Of a stretch of DNA of 64,000 nucleotides, positions 8,209 through 20,066 are shown piece after piece (the first letter of the stretch is position 1; each line of letters begins with the position of its first letter). The translations under genes and the position numbers were made by a program. Location: assembly GCF_022227765.1 (NCBI RefSeq), contig NZ_JAJMLZ010000008.1:1-64000 (forward strand), in the 5' to 3' direction. This DNA comes from Ectothiorhodospira shaposhnikovii. Its GTDB lineage: Bacteria > Pseudomonadota > Gammaproteobacteria > Ectothiorhodospirales > Ectothiorhodospiraceae. Below the pieces are notes generated by a model. It was not told the DNA's origin. It saw only the letters and a list, made by a program, of their open reading frames with translations, and searched no databases.

Positions 8209-8232
8209 CCGGCCCCGCGGAGGCAGGGCCGG
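8209..8232 (-). terminator. Hairpin after the TPR lipoprotein gene
   Basis: CCGGCCC (8209-8215) pairs with GGGCCGG (8226-8232) 13 bases after the gene's stop codon on the minus strand, followed by GTCTTTGTG. The T-tract is weak, so this is a plausible but imperfect intrinsic terminator. Confidence 0.5.
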
Positions 8233-8244
8233 ATCAGGCGTCCA

Positions 8245-11031
8245 TCACTTCAGCTGCGTCAGCAGGGCCTCGGCCGCCGCACGCTCGCTGAAGGCACCGG
8301 AACCGGCCAGCACGGACTCAAGCACGGAACGGGCTTCCGCCGAACGCCGGTTGTGATGCAGGGCCAGGGCATGGTGGTAGCCGATGGTGGGATCCTCCGG
8401 CAGGGCCTCACGGGCGGCCTGGATCAGTCTCAGGGCTTCGGCGGCATCCCCCTGCTCCAGCAGGGCCATGCCCAGGGTGTCCTTAATGTGGGGAATCTCG
8501 GGCGCCAGCCGATGGGCTTCCCGGGCCATCGCCAGGGCGCGCTCGTCTCCCTGCCTCAGATACATGAAGGCGAGATTGTTGAGCACGATGGCGTTGCCCG
8601 GTACCTGCTCCACCAGGATTTCATAATGGGGCAGCGCCCGGTCGTATTCCCCCGTTTCCAGGTAGGACGTGCCAAGCACCATCCGCGACTGGGCATCGGC
8701 GGGAACCGCGTCCACCCTGCCGGCCAGTAGCCGGCGGGCCTGCTGCAGATCCCCCGCCCGGCGCCGGGCCTCAAAGTACTTGATGGCGGACTCGGTGGTG
8801 GCCTGGGCCTGATAGGAGGACTCATAGGCGTCAGCCGCCTTGCCGAAGGCCTCGGCCACGTAGTGAACATCCCCTTCCAGCAACCAGCCGAAGGCGCGGC
8901 CGGCCTCCAGGGACTGCAGGCGCCGGGACAGGGCGAGCACTTCCTGCGGGCGCCCTGCCTCCCGTTCCAGGTTGGCCAGGGCCGCCAGGGCGCCCAAGTG
9001 CTCGGGGTTCAGCTCCAGGGCCTGGGCCTGGGCGCTGCGCGCCTCGGACTGACGCCCCGCCTGCTGCTGCAACAGTCCCAGACGGTGATGCACTTCCGCA
9101 TTCCGGGGCGTGATCTCGGTGAGACGGCGCAGGTTGGTGATGGCATTGTCCATCTGCCCGGAGGCCGCCTGGGACAAGGCGAGGGTCTCCAGCAGGGCGG
9201 GATTATCCGGGTTGGCGGCGCGCAACCCTTCCAGCAGTGAGACGGCGCGTCGGGACTCATCGGTGTTGAGGTAGTAGCGGGCCAGCAGGATCTTCGGTTC
9301 CAGCGCCTCGGGAGCGGCGGCCACCGCTCGTTCCAGCAAGGGGCCGACCCGCGTCCGGTCGCCCCGGTTTTCTTCCAGATTGGCCAGCAGCAGCAACAGG
9401 CGATGGTCATCGGGACGCTGCCGCAGGGAGGACTCCAGAATCTGCAGGGCCTGATCCGGCCCTTCCATCTGCATTGCCAGGACCGCCAGATTCCGGGTGG
9501 CAATGAGATTGCCGGGTTCCTGGCGGCGGGCCTGCTCGAAGGCCTCCCGGCCCTGGGCCAGATCCCCCAGTCCCAGATGGGCCACGCCGATCAGGTTGCT
9601 GAGCGCGGCCTGACCCGGCTGCTTTTCATCCAGCTCCTGAGCCAAGGTCAAGGCTTCCTGGAAGTTGCGTTCTTCCAGCAGGCGCACCACCGTGGCCAGT
9701 TCCAGCATCTGCTCATCGGGAATGAGGGACTGCAGGGATTCTAGTTCCTTGAGTCCGGCGATCCGGTCACCCCCTTCGATCAGTGCCCGGGCCAGACGCA
9801 TGCGGGCGGGGATGGATTCCGGATCCAGCGCCACCCGCTCCCGCAACAGACCGATGCCGGCGGCGGCATCACCGCGCATGGCTTGGACGCCGGCCATCAG
9901 TTCCAGCGCCAGCAGGTCCGCGGGATCCCGGGTCAGGACCCGATCCAGCAACACCTCGGCATCCTCCACCTGTCCTGTCTGCATGCGAACGGCGGCCAGC
10001 AGGCGATTGGCGGCGACCGAGTCGGGCTGCACCCGCACGAATCGCCCCAGATGGGTATCGGCCTGCTGGAGATTGCCCAGGGCAAAATGGGAGGCTCCGG
10101 CAAAGAACAGGGCCGGCAGATAGCCGGGATTGCCACGCAGGGTGGTTTCCAGGGCGCGCACGGCGCCCTGGAAATCACGCTCGTGGAAACGAATCATGCC
10201 ATCAATATAGGCCGTGGCAGGCAGATCACCGCCCAGCCGCGCCAGTGCCCGCTGATCCGCCGCGGCACCCTCCCAGTCCTGCCGGGCAATGCGGGTCAGG
10301 GCCCGCTTGAAATGCCCCATGTACGGCATGGCGGCACTTTCGATCATGCGGGTGAAGGCCAGTTCGGCATCATCCAGACGCCCCTGGGCGCGGAAGATCT
10401 CCCCCAGCAGGTCCCAGGCATCGGTGTAGTCGGGCTGGTGTTCCAGGGCTTCGGTCAGACGCAGCCTGGCCCGGTCCGTCTCGCCCTTGAGCAAATGGAC
10501 CTGGGCCAGACCGGTCAGGGCGGGGGCATGGCGGGGCGCCAGTTCCAGCGCCTTGCGGAAGGACTCGGCGGCATCGTCGGGACGCTCCAGTCCCAGCAGC
10601 GCCCAACCCATCAGCACTTCGGCGTCACGGATGTCCTCCGGGCGCTGCAGCCGGGCCGGATCAAGGCCGCTGACCACGTTGTCGAAGCGACCCTGCATCT
10701 GCTGGGCCCGAGCCATGAGCACCGCGGCCTCGGGCGCATCCCAACCCAGCTGCATGGCGCGCCGGAATTCGCTCTCGGCGGCGGCGGCCTCTCCCAACTC
10801 CAGATGAGCCAGCCCCAGACGCCAGCGGGCTTCCACGTGCTCCGGTTCCGCCTGCAGGATGTTTCTGTATTCGATCATGCCGGCACGCAGATCGCCTTCT
10901 GCCTGAAAGCTCAGGGCGCGCTCCAGTCGTTCCTCGGTGGAATGGCTGGTCTGGCCGCACCCCGCCAGCATGAGTGTCGGCAGCAGGATCAGGGCCGTCA
11001 CGGAACGGGAAAGCAGTGTCTTTTGCATCAT
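8245..11031 (-). CDS. PrsT-like TPR-repeat lipoprotein (XrtA/PEP-CTERM type)
   Basis: The start at 11031 follows GGAG by 8 bases and gives MMQKTLLSRS..., a lipoprotein signal ending LMLAG|C. The ~928-residue mature part is almost entirely TPR-like helical pairs (for example SFQAEGDLRAGMIEYRNILQ, AEPEHVEARWRLGLAHLELGE), ending in MALLEQGDAAEALRLIQ. Length, lipobox and repeat style match the PrsT family found beside exosortase/exopolysaccharide genes. No exosortase or PEP-CTERM substrate is in this window. It would sit on the inner leaflet of the outer membrane or at the inner membrane and scaffold secretion or polymer export; that role is inferred. Other large TPR lipoproteins are a possible alternative. 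Confidence 0.65.
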   Translation of the reverse strand: MMQKTLLSRSVTALILLPTLMLAGCGQTSHSTEERLERALSFQAEGDLRAGMIEYRNILQAEPEHVEARWRLGLAHLELGEAAAAESEFRRAMQLGWDAPEAAVLMARAQQMQGRFDNVVSGLDPARLQRPEDIRDAEVLMGWALLGLERPDDAAESFRKALELAPRHAPALTGLAQVHLLKGETDRARLRLTEALEHQPDYTDAWDLLGEIFRAQGRLDDAELAFTRMIESAAMPYMGHFKRALTRIARQDWEGAAADQRALARLGGDLPATAYIDGMIRFHERDFQGAVRALETTLRGNPGYLPALFFAGASHFALGNLQQADTHLGRFVRVQPDSVAANRLLAAVRMQTGQVEDAEVLLDRVLTRDPADLLALELMAGVQAMRGDAAAGIGLLRERVALDPESIPARMRLARALIEGGDRIAGLKELESLQSLIPDEQMLELATVVRLLEERNFQEALTLAQELDEKQPGQAALSNLIGVAHLGLGDLAQGREAFEQARRQEPGNLIATRNLAVLAMQMEGPDQALQILESSLRQRPDDHRLLLLLANLEENRGDRTRVGPLLERAVAAAPEALEPKILLARYYLNTDESRRAVSLLEGLRAANPDNPALLETLALSQAASGQMDNAITNLRRLTEITPRNAEVHHRLGLLQQQAGRQSEARSAQAQALELNPEHLGALAALANLEREAGRPQEVLALSRRLQSLEAGRAFGWLLEGDVHYVAEAFGKAADAYESSYQAQATTESAIKYFEARRRAGDLQQARRLLAGRVDAVPADAQSRMVLGTSYLETGEYDRALPHYEILVEQVPGNAIVLNNLAFMYLRQGDERALAMAREAHRLAPEIPHIKDTLGMALLEQGDAAEALRLIQAAREALPEDPTIGYHHALALHHNRRSAEARSVLESVLAGSGAFSERAAAEALLTQLK

Positions 11032-11195
11032 GCGAATGACTCCATGGTGAGGTGCGCACTGGAATGATTGCGGTCCTTCCTGAGTGTAATCCAGTTCCGT
11101 TGCCGCCGACATGTCCGCGGTATTTGCCATCCTTCACCGCTCCATGCCACCATCGCAACCACGTGAAACCAGTGGGATTCCCCGTCTTGGCCGGC

Positions 11196-11759
11196 ATGTC
11201 CAACATCATCCTCATCGGCCCCATGGGTGCCGGCAAGTCCACCGTGGGCCGGCACCTGGCCACCTATCTGCATCTGCCTTTCGTGGACAGCGACAAGGAA
11301 ATCGAGCGGCGCACGGGGGTGAGCATCCCCACCATCTTCGAATACGAGGGCGAGACCGGTTTCCGGGACCGGGAAGCGGCCGTGATCGATGATCTGTGCA
11401 GCCGTCAGGGCATCGTGCTGGCCACGGGCGGCGGCGTGGTGATGCGTCCGGAAAACCGGACCCGGCTCGCCCGCTGCGGCCTGGTGGTCTATCTGCGCGC
11501 CTCGGTGAATACCCAGCTCCGACGCACCTCGCGGGATCGCAACCGTCCCCTGCTGCAGACCGACAACCCCCGCGCCCGCCTGGAGGCGCTGTTCCGTACC
11601 CGGGACCCCCTATACCGGGAGATCGCCGACCTGATCGTGGACACCGACCGGGAACACCTGCGCGGCACGGTCAGGACCATTGCCCGGCGTTTTCGTCGCC
11701 CCCGAGACACGTCCTCCCGCCCCCGGAGCGCGGGCGCGGACCAGGTCGCGGGGACCTGA
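11196..11759 (+). CDS. aroK: Shikimate kinase
   Basis: Starting at ATG 11196 the 187-residue protein opens with [20 protein letters not shown] (P-loop), then [45 protein letters not shown], and the lid [13 protein letters not shown]. All shikimate-kinase motifs are there: DSD for magnesium, the Arg of FRDRE and GGG for shikimate. It phosphorylates shikimate on the way to chorismate in the cytosol. The C-terminal ~20 residues (Arg/Ser-rich) extend beyond the fold. aroB follows after 57 bases, the common gammaproteobacterial pairing. Confidence 0.95.
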   Translation: MSNIILIGPMGAGKSTVGRHLATYLHLPFVDSDKEIERRTGVSIPTIFEYEGETGFRDREAAVIDDLCSRQGIVLATGGGVVMRPENRTRLARCGLVVYLRASVNTQLRRTSRDRNRPLLQTDNPRARLEALFRTRDPLYREIADLIVDTDREHLRGTVRTIARRFRRPRDTSSRPRSAGADQVAGT

Positions 11760-11816
11760 GCCTGCCGGCGGACACGCATCTGGCCTTGGTTTTCACACGT
11801 CGAGTATGATGACCCC

Positions 11817-12908
11817 ATGGACACACTCACCGTTGAACTTGGCGAACGCAGTTATCCGATCCATATCGGCCGGGGCCTGCTGGATGAACCGGCATGGCTT
11901 GACCAGGCCCTCAAGGGCCGCCGGGCCATGGTGGTCACCAACGAAACCATCGCCCCCCTCTATCTGGACACCCTCACCCGGACCCTGGCACGGACCGACA
12001 CCGGCCCGGTGGAGACGGTGATCCTGCCCGACGGCGAGCAGTTCAAGAACCTGCAGACCCTGGACACGATCTACACCGCCCTGCTGGAACGACGGCTGGA
12101 CCGCGGCGCCGTGCTGATCGCCCTGGGGGGCGGGGTGATCGGCGATATCACCGGCTTTGCCGCCGCCAGCTATCAGCGGGGCATCGATTTCATCCAGGTG
12201 CCCACCACCCTGCTCTCCCAGGTGGACTCGTCCGTGGGCGGCAAGACCGGCGTCAATCACCCCCTGGGCAAGAACATGATCGGGGCCTTTCACCAGCCCC
12301 GCCTGGTGCTGATCGATACCGACACCCTCAACACCCTGCCCGACCGGGAGCTGAGCGCGGGCATCGCCGAGGTGATCAAGTACGGCCTCATCGATGATCC
12401 GGAGTTCTTCCAGTGGCTGGAGCAGCACCTTCCCCGCCTGCTGGCGCGGGAGCCGGAGGCCCTGGCCTTCGCCATCCGCCGTTCCTGCGCCGACAAGGCC
12501 CGGGTGGTGGCGGAAGATGAACGGGAATCCGGTCGCCGCGCCCTGCTCAATCTGGGGCATACCTTCGGTCACGCCATCGAGACCGGCCTGGGCTACGGCC
12601 GCTGGCTGCACGGCGAGGCGGTGGCCATGGGCATGGTGATGGCCGCGCGGATGTCCTGCCGCATGGACTGGATGAGCGAGTCCGAAGTCGCACGCATCAC
12701 CGCCCTGATCAGTGCCGCCGGGCTGCCCGTCGAGGCCCCGCCGGGTCTCTCCGCCGCCCGCTTCCGGGAGTTGATGGCGGTGGACAAGAAGGTTCAGCAG
12801 GGCCGGCTGCGCCTGGTGCTCATGCAGGGCATCGGCCGGTCGCTGGTCACCGCCGACTTCGATCCCCGCGCCCTGGACGACACCCTGGAGGCCCTGGCCC
12901 ACCCATGA
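11817..12908 (+). CDS. aroB: 3-dehydroquinate synthase
   Basis: The 363-residue protein has the NAD-binding and active-site motifs of DHQ synthase: [79 protein letters not shown], and the zinc ligands in [12 protein letters not shown] and [10 protein letters not shown]. It converts DAHP to 3-dehydroquinate in the shikimate pathway. Length is normal. Its stop overlaps the start of dgt (ATGA), so both are probably co-transcribed. Confidence 0.96.
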   Translation: MDTLTVELGERSYPIHIGRGLLDEPAWLDQALKGRRAMVVTNETIAPLYLDTLTRTLARTDTGPVETVILPDGEQFKNLQTLDTIYTALLERRLDRGAVLIALGGGVIGDITGFAAASYQRGIDFIQVPTTLLSQVDSSVGGKTGVNHPLGKNMIGAFHQPRLVLIDTDTLNTLPDRELSAGIAEVIKYGLIDDPEFFQWLEQHLPRLLAREPEALAFAIRRSCADKARVVAEDERESGRRALLNLGHTFGHAIETGLGYGRWLHGEAVAMGMVMAARMSCRMDWMSESEVARITALISAAGLPVEAPPGLSAARFRELMAVDKKVQQGRLRLVLMQGIGRSLVTADFDPRALDDTLEALAHP

Positions 12909-14086
12909 ACACCCATCCGGCGCCTGTCATGGACCCCGAGCGCTTTGCCCCCTATGCGGCGCATGAAGGCAACAGCCGGGGGCGCCATCACCCGGAGGAC
13001 CCACCCCGCTATCGCAGCCAGTTCCAGCGCGACCGGGACCGCATCATTCATTCCACCGCCTTCCGTCGCCTGGAATACAAGACCCAGGTGTTCGTCAATC
13101 ACGAGGGAGACCTGTTCCGTACCCGCCTGACCCATAGCCTGGAAGTGGCCCAGATCGCCCGCGCCATTGCCCGGGTGCTGCGCCTCAACGAGGATCTCAC
13201 CGAGGCCATCGCCCTGGCCCACGATCTGGGACACACCCCCTTTGGACATGCCGGTCAGGACGCCCTGAACCTGTGCATGGCCGATTACGGCGGGTTCGAG
13301 CACAATCTGCAGTCCTTGCGGGTGGTGGATGTGCTGGAAGCTCATTACGCGGAATTCGACGGTCTGAACCTGACCTTCGAGACCCGGGAAGGCATCCTCA
13401 AGCACTGTACCCCGGCGGCGGCCGCCGCCCTGGGCGATGTCGGCGCCCGCTTCATCCAGGGTCACCAGCCCAGCCTGGAAGCCCAGCTCAACAATCTGGC
13501 GGACGAGATCGCCTACAACAACCACGACGTGGATGACGGTCTGCGCTCGGGGCTGATCACCGTGGACCGGCTCATGGAAGTCACCCTGTTCCGGGAGGCC
13601 TTTCAGGAAGTGCGGACCCGCTTTCCGGACCTGAGTGAAAAGCGCACCCGTCATGAAGTGATCCGCCGCATGATCAACCGCCTGGTCACGGATCTGATCG
13701 ACAGCAGCCAGGCCCGCATCCTCGCGGCAGCGCCGGACAGCCTGGAGGCCGTGCGCCTGCAACCTCGTCCGCTGATTTGCTTCAGTCCACAGATCCGGGA
13801 ATATAACCTTGAGTTGAAACGGTTTCTGCGTCAGCATCTTTACCGTCATTACCGGGTCAAACGCATGACCGTCAAGGCAGCCAGAGTGCTGACGGAGCTG
13901 TTCCAGGCCTACATGGCCGACCCCGCCCTGCTGCCGACCGAACACGAACACAAGGCGAAACGCCTGGCCGCGGAGACCGGCGATGCCGGTCGGGCCCGCG
14001 CCATCGCCGACTATCTGGCAGGTATGACCGATCGCTTTGCCATTGCCGAATACGGTCGCCTGTTCGACCCGAACACACTCTCATGA
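12905..14086 (+). CDS. dgt: dGTP triphosphohydrolase-like HD phosphohydrolase
   Basis: The 393-residue product contains [36 protein letters not shown] and [20 protein letters not shown], the HD-domain metal ligands of the deoxynucleotide triphosphohydrolase family, then [19 protein letters not shown]. It hydrolyses dNTPs (classically dGTP) to nucleoside and tripolyphosphate. The length fits the shorter, type-2 Dgt-like branch rather than the 505-residue E. coli enzyme, so substrate range is uncertain. It overlaps aroB by 4 bases and is followed after 14 bases by the SPOR/ATPase gene. Confidence 0.9.
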   Translation: MNTHPAPVMDPERFAPYAAHEGNSRGRHHPEDPPRYRSQFQRDRDRIIHSTAFRRLEYKTQVFVNHEGDLFRTRLTHSLEVAQIARAIARVLRLNEDLTEAIALAHDLGHTPFGHAGQDALNLCMADYGGFEHNLQSLRVVDVLEAHYAEFDGLNLTFETREGILKHCTPAAAAALGDVGARFIQGHQPSLEAQLNNLADEIAYNNHDVDDGLRSGLITVDRLMEVTLFREAFQEVRTRFPDLSEKRTRHEVIRRMINRLVTDLIDSSQARILAAAPDSLEAVRLQPRPLICFSPQIREYNLELKRFLRQHLYRHYRVKRMTVKAARVLTELFQAYMADPALLPTEHEHKAKRLAAETGDAGRARAIADYLAGMTDRFAIAEYGRLFDPNTLS

Positions 14087-14100
14087 CATCCAGGTAAGCC

Positions 14101-15651
14101 ATGGCCAACGATATGCTGTCCGCCGACTGTCTCGAACGACTCGGACTCCGGCAACAACCTTTCGGTCCAGTCGCCAACGAAGAATTCCTCTACACGGACC
14201 CGGCCACCGACATGCCGGTGAACGTGGTCCTCGAACATCTTCGCAATGACCAGAACATCGTCATCCTCAAGGGCGAGTTGGGGGTGGGCAAGAGCACCCA
14301 GCTGCTGCGGATCCTGGGACAGGGCCGGGAGAGCATGGACTTCTGCGCCTTCAAGGCCCGCGCCAACATCAGCCTGGCGGCCATCGACTACACCGTGCGT
14401 CAGTACTGGAAGGATGCCGCCCCGCCCCAGGGCGGTGAGCATCTGGACAGTTTCATGGCCGCCATGGTCCAGCAGGGCATGCGCCCGGTGCTGGCCATCG
14501 ACGACGCCCATCTGCTTGACTCGGCGGTGCTGGCGGAACTGGTCCAGGCTCGGCGCCGGGTTCACGATCAGACCAACCAGTGCTTCAGCCTGCTGCTGGT
14601 GGGCGAACCGGAGATCGAAGAACACCTGAGCGCCCTGGACGAATCCCTGGACAGCCCGGAAACCCAGATGACCGTCCAGATGCGCCCCTTTACCCGGGAG
14701 CAAACGGCCGCCTACCTGCGACATCGCCTGCAGGCCGCGGGACTGGAAAACCCCCGCCTGCTGGACGACGACGCGATCCAGGCCATCCATCGGGATTCAA
14801 ACGGGCTGCCGGGGCGCATCAACACCCTGGCCAACAAGCGCCTGGCCGCCCTTTTCGGTGGCACGACCGATACCGCCGGGGACAGCGAGGATGAAACAGA
14901 CGACGACGCCGACGGCTCACCGGCCTTCTGGCAGCAACGCTGGTTTGCGCCGGCGGTGGCCGGCGTGGTTCTGGTGGGCGTGGTGCTGATCCTGACCAGC
15001 ATTTTCACGGGTCGTGAAGATCCGGCCGAGACCACCCTCAGCCAGCCCATCATGCTGCCTCAGCAAACCCCGAGACCGGCACCGGCGGAAACACCCCAGG
15101 ATCGCGTGCTGCAACCGGTACCGATTCAACCGGTACCGATCACCCCACCCCGGCCGGCGCCCGAACCGACCCCGATGCCGGCGCCGGAACCCGAGCCCGA
15201 ACCGGTGCCGGAACCGGAGCCCACGCCGCCCCCGGCGCCGGCACCGGCACAGCCGACTCCGGCCCCGGCTCCCACGCCACCGGCTCCGGCGGCACCGCGC
15301 CAACCGTCGCCACCCGCGGCCGCCCCGGCACCGACCACCACGGCCGACGGCAAGCGGATCCGTGATGCCCAGTGGCTTCGCGCCCAGTCCCCGGATCGCT
15401 TCACCATCCAGATCCTGGCCAGCGGCAATGAGGCGGCGGTTCGGGACTATGCCCGCAACACCAATCTGCCCGGCGATGTCGCCTGGTTCCCCATGCGGCG
15501 CGGGGATCAGACCCTGTATGTGCTGGTATTCGGCTCCTATGCCTCCGCCGATGCGGCCCGTAGCGCCATCCCGGCCCTGCCGGCGGAAGTGCGGCGCAAT
15601 CAGCCGTTCATTCGCAGCTTCCGGTCGGTACAGGACGCCATGGCGAACTGA
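14101..15651 (+). CDS. DamX-like AAA ATPase with SPOR domain
   Basis: The 516-residue protein has an ExeA/TadA-like ATPase module (Walker A GELGVGKST near residue 60; Walker B RPVLAIDDAH near 137), a single membrane span (about 280-300, WFAPAVAGVVLVGVVLILTSIF), a long Pro/Glu-rich linker of PEPEP and PAP repeats (about 320-410), and a C-terminal SPOR domain (FTIQILASGNEAAVRDYA...). SPOR domains bind denuded septal peptidoglycan. The gene follows aroK-aroB-dgt, the place where damX is found after aroKB in Enterobacteria, and a cell-division role like DamX is likely. The cytoplasmic ATPase part is more complete than in E. coli DamX. Confidence 0.8.
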   Translation: MANDMLSADCLERLGLRQQPFGPVANEEFLYTDPATDMPVNVVLEHLRNDQNIVILKGELGVGKSTQLLRILGQGRESMDFCAFKARANISLAAIDYTVRQYWKDAAPPQGGEHLDSFMAAMVQQGMRPVLAIDDAHLLDSAVLAELVQARRRVHDQTNQCFSLLLVGEPEIEEHLSALDESLDSPETQMTVQMRPFTREQTAAYLRHRLQAAGLENPRLLDDDAIQAIHRDSNGLPGRINTLANKRLAALFGGTTDTAGDSEDETDDDADGSPAFWQQRWFAPAVAGVVLVGVVLILTSIFTGREDPAETTLSQPIMLPQQTPRPAPAETPQDRVLQPVPIQPVPITPPRPAPEPTPMPAPEPEPEPVPEPEPTPPPAPAPAQPTPAPAPTPPAPAAPRQPSPPAAAPAPTTTADGKRIRDAQWLRAQSPDRFTIQILASGNEAAVRDYARNTNLPGDVAWFPMRRGDQTLYVLVFGSYASADAARSAIPALPAEVRRNQPFIRSFRSVQDAMAN

Positions 15652-15667
15652 TATCCGTCGCAGGCCC

Positions 15668-15694
15668 GCCCTTCTCCCCACCGGGGAGAAGGGC
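15668..15694 (+). terminator. Perfect hairpin between the SPOR gene and dnaG
   Basis: GCCCTTCTCCCC (15668-15679) and GGGGAGAAGGGC (15683-15694) form a 12-bp stem with a 3-base loop, 12 bases before dnaG. There is no T-run after it, so it may be an attenuator or RNA-stability element rather than a full terminator. Similar CTCCCC/GGGGAG hairpins are common dispersed elements (another lies at about 27118-27137). Confidence 0.5.
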
Positions 15695-15705
15695 TTGGAA
15701 CATTC

Positions 15706-17463
15706 ATGTCCCGCATCCCCCAAGCCTTCATTGATGAACTGCTGGCCCGCACCGATATCGTGGAGCTGGTGGGTAGCCGCGTCACCCTGAAGAAACAGGG
15801 CCGGGAATATGCCGCCTGCTGCCCCTTCCACGCGGAAAAGACCCCATCGTTCTACGTCACCCCGCAAAAGCAGTTCTACCACTGCTTCGGCTGCGGCGCC
15901 CACGGCACCGCCATCAGCTTCCTGATGGAGTACGACAACATGGATTTTGTCGAGGCGGTGGAAGAACTGGCCCGGCGGGCCGGCATGGAAGTACCCCGGG
16001 AAAGCGGCCCGGGCCGCGGGGACAGTGAAGGCTTCCAACGCCTCATCGCCGCCCAGGAGGCCGCCGCCACCCATTTCACGGACAATCTGCGCCGCCACCC
16101 GGAAGCAGTGGACTATCTCAAGCAACGGGGACTCACCGGCGAAATTGCCCGGGACTTCCGCCTGGGCTTTGCCCCCAATCTCCGCGATGACCTGCTGCGG
16201 ACCCTGGGCAAGACCTTCAAGGAACAGGAGCTGCTCGACGCGGGCCTGGCCACCCAAAGGGACGGCGGTCCACCCTATGATCGCTTCCGGGGCCGCATCA
16301 TGTTCCCCATCCGCGACAGCCGAGGCCGGGTGGTGGGCTTTGGCGCCCGTCTGCTGGGGCCGGGAGAACCCAAGTACCTGAACACCCCGGAAACCCCGGT
16401 CTTCCACAAGGGACAGCAACTCTACGGCCTGTACGAGGCACGCAAGGCCTCCCCCCGGCTGGAGGAACTGCTGGTGGTGGAAGGCTACATGGATGTCATC
16501 GCCCTGGCCCAGTTCGGACTGCGCAATGCGGTGGCCACGCTGGGCACCGCCACCACCCGGGATCATCTGGAGCGACTGTTCCGGGTGGTCCCCCATCTGG
16601 TGTTCTGCTTCGACGGTGACCGCGCCGGCCGGGAGGCCGCCTGGCGTGCCCTGGAACAGACCCTGCCGGTGATGCGGGATGGACGCCAGGTCCGTTTCCT
16701 GTTCCTGCCGGAAGGGGAAGACCCGGATACCCTGGTGCGCCGGGAAGGCATCGAGGGTCTGCGGGCACGCATGGGCCAGGCCCGCCCCCTGTCGGATGTC
16801 CTCATCGACGAACTCAGGCAGCGACATGATGCCGGCACCCGGGAAGGCCGTGCCGCCCTGGGTACCCAGGCCACCCGCCTGATCCGGGACATGCCCGACG
16901 GCCTGCTGCGCGCCCAGATCGTCAACGAACTGGCACAACTGGCCACCGTGTCCACGGATCAGTTTGAGCGGGGCCTGGCGCCACGTGAAGCCGACCCACC
17001 TCCGGCCCCCTCGCCTTCCCACCGCCCCACCCCGGCAAACCGGCGGCAACGCTTGGAGATCACACCGGTGCGTCTGGCATTGTCGATCCTGCTGGATCAA
17101 CCGACGCTGGCCCGGGAGCTGGACGACATGCGCTGGTTGCAAGATCTGCAGGCCCCCGGGGTCAAGGTCCTGGTTCAGGTGCTTGAAACTCTGGCGCAGA
17201 ACCCCAATCTAACCACCGCGGGGTTGCTGGAGCGCTGGAGAGACAGCGAAACCGGACGACATCTACTAAAATTGGCTCAGTGGCAACCGCCGCCCAGCCA
17301 GGAAGAATCGGTGCCGACACTGCTGCGGGATGCCCTGGGCCGCCTGCGCGGACAGTACACCGAGCAGCGCACCGAAGCCCTGCTGGCCAAGGCGTCCCGG
17401 TCGGCCTTGTCGGAGGATGAAAAGGCCGAGCTGAAGGCCCTGCTGACGAGAAAGTCCCGGTAA
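15706..17463 (+). CDS. dnaG: DNA primase
   Basis: The 585-residue protein starts IPQAFIDELLARTDIVELV and has the CHC2 zinc ribbon CCPFHAEKTPSFYVTPQK...HCFGCGAHG, the RNA-polymerase domain with FRGRIMFPIRDSRGRVVGFGAR, and TOPRIM motifs LLVVEGYMDVIAL and VFCFDGDRAGREAAWRAL. The C-terminal ~130 residues form the DnaB-interacting helical domain. It makes replication primers. In many gammaproteobacteria rpsU precedes dnaG; here the SPOR/ATPase gene does, and rpsU is not in the window. Confidence 0.96.
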   Translation: MSRIPQAFIDELLARTDIVELVGSRVTLKKQGREYAACCPFHAEKTPSFYVTPQKQFYHCFGCGAHGTAISFLMEYDNMDFVEAVEELARRAGMEVPRESGPGRGDSEGFQRLIAAQEAAATHFTDNLRRHPEAVDYLKQRGLTGEIARDFRLGFAPNLRDDLLRTLGKTFKEQELLDAGLATQRDGGPPYDRFRGRIMFPIRDSRGRVVGFGARLLGPGEPKYLNTPETPVFHKGQQLYGLYEARKASPRLEELLVVEGYMDVIALAQFGLRNAVATLGTATTRDHLERLFRVVPHLVFCFDGDRAGREAAWRALEQTLPVMRDGRQVRFLFLPEGEDPDTLVRREGIEGLRARMGQARPLSDVLIDELRQRHDAGTREGRAALGTQATRLIRDMPDGLLRAQIVNELAQLATVSTDQFERGLAPREADPPPAPSPSHRPTPANRRQRLEITPVRLALSILLDQPTLARELDDMRWLQDLQAPGVKVLVQVLETLAQNPNLTTAGLLERWRDSETGRHLLKLAQWQPPPSQEESVPTLLRDALGRLRGQYTEQRTEALLAKASRSALSEDEKAELKALLTRKSR

Positions 17464-17537
17464 GCCGCGCCCGGCGCCGAAGCTGCCAGGAGGGTACCGT
17501 CCCGTTTCGGGCGGAGATGGCAGCCACCCATGATGGG

Positions 17538-17546
17538 TGCTATACT
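17538..17546 (+). promoter_or_regulatory. Candidate extended -10 promoter before rpoD
   Basis: TGCTATACT (TGN plus TATACT) lies about 67 bases upstream of the rpoD start, in the 149-base dnaG-rpoD gap. No good -35 is seen at the right spacing, which is tolerable for an extended -10. Confidence 0.4.
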
Positions 17547-17612
17547 TGAACGTTTCAGTCCCGGCCAGAGCCTCCCCGGTTTGCGCACAGTTCCCAGCTT
17601 GAGCAGGTTTCC

Positions 17613-19487
<1,875 letters not shown>

Positions 19488-19509
19488 GTAGAGTGAAATA
19501 CGCCTGATT

Positions 19510-19569
19510 CGCCGACAGGTCGGCTCCCACATCGATTGCCACAGATGCAACCGTGGGAGCCGACCGGCG
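19510..19569. repeat. REP-like inverted repeat / terminator after rpoD
   Basis: The left arm CGCCGACAGGTCGGCTCCCAC (written 20 of 21 bases apart: CGCCGACAGG then TCGGCTCCCAC) faces GTGGGAGCCGACCGGCG at 19553-19569. The arms pair over 13 bases, with a 4-base difference further out. The GTGGGAGCCGACC theme resembles REP elements of pseudomonads and relatives. It lies 22 bases after rpoD and may also end its transcript. Confidence 0.6.
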
Positions 19570-19682
19570 AGCAACAAGGCACCCACGGACAGCAACACCC
19601 CGCAAAGGCCGGAACGCCAAGGACACGCTTCCCCTGCCGCCCGATCTCTTGTATCTTCCCCTATCCTGATTTCCTTCCCCTT

Positions 19683-19759
<77 letters not shown>

Positions 19760-19811
19760 ATCAATCCATCCAGCCACCCTCCCACGGATTGAGGATGGTC
19801 ACGAACAAACA

Positions 19812-20066
19812 TCATGAGAAATCAGCCGGCTGGGTGCCGATGGTCACACGCGGCGGATCAAACTCGATGTCCGCAACATCCGGCATGGCCAAGGCATCAG
19901 CAATATTGCGGCGCTGCCTTGTCAGCCGCTGGTACTCCTCAATGCTCAACAGCACATGCGCCGGCTTGCCGCGATCCGTGATGAACACCGGGCCACTCTT
20001 GGCAGCCTTCTTTGCGCGGGTAACGTTCTGGTTAAGCTCTCGACTGGATAGGGTCGTGATGGCCAT
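19812..20066 (-). CDS. Orphan Phd/YefM-type antitoxin
   Basis: The start at 20066 follows GGAGG. The 84-residue product (MAITTLSSRELNQNVTRAKKAA, GPVFITDRGKPAHVLLSIEEYQRL) has the Phd/YefM DNA-binding fold and an acidic C-terminal tail (VADIEFDPPRV) that would normally cover a VapC-type toxin. A toxin ATG would be expected at the overlapping ATGATG after its stop, but that frame only reads a few residues before it runs into the tRNA gene 52 bases away. The toxin has therefore been lost, or never came along. It may still act as a repressor. Confidence 0.8.
   Translation of the reverse strand: MAITTLSSRELNQNVTRAKKAAKSGPVFITDRGKPAHVLLSIEEYQRLTRQRRNIADALAMPDVADIEFDPPRVTIGTQPADFS

Noticed and set aside
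15121-15330. Dense PEP/PAP repeats that might be a repeat element
   Set aside because: They are the Pro-rich periplasmic linker of the SPOR/ATPase protein and remain in frame.
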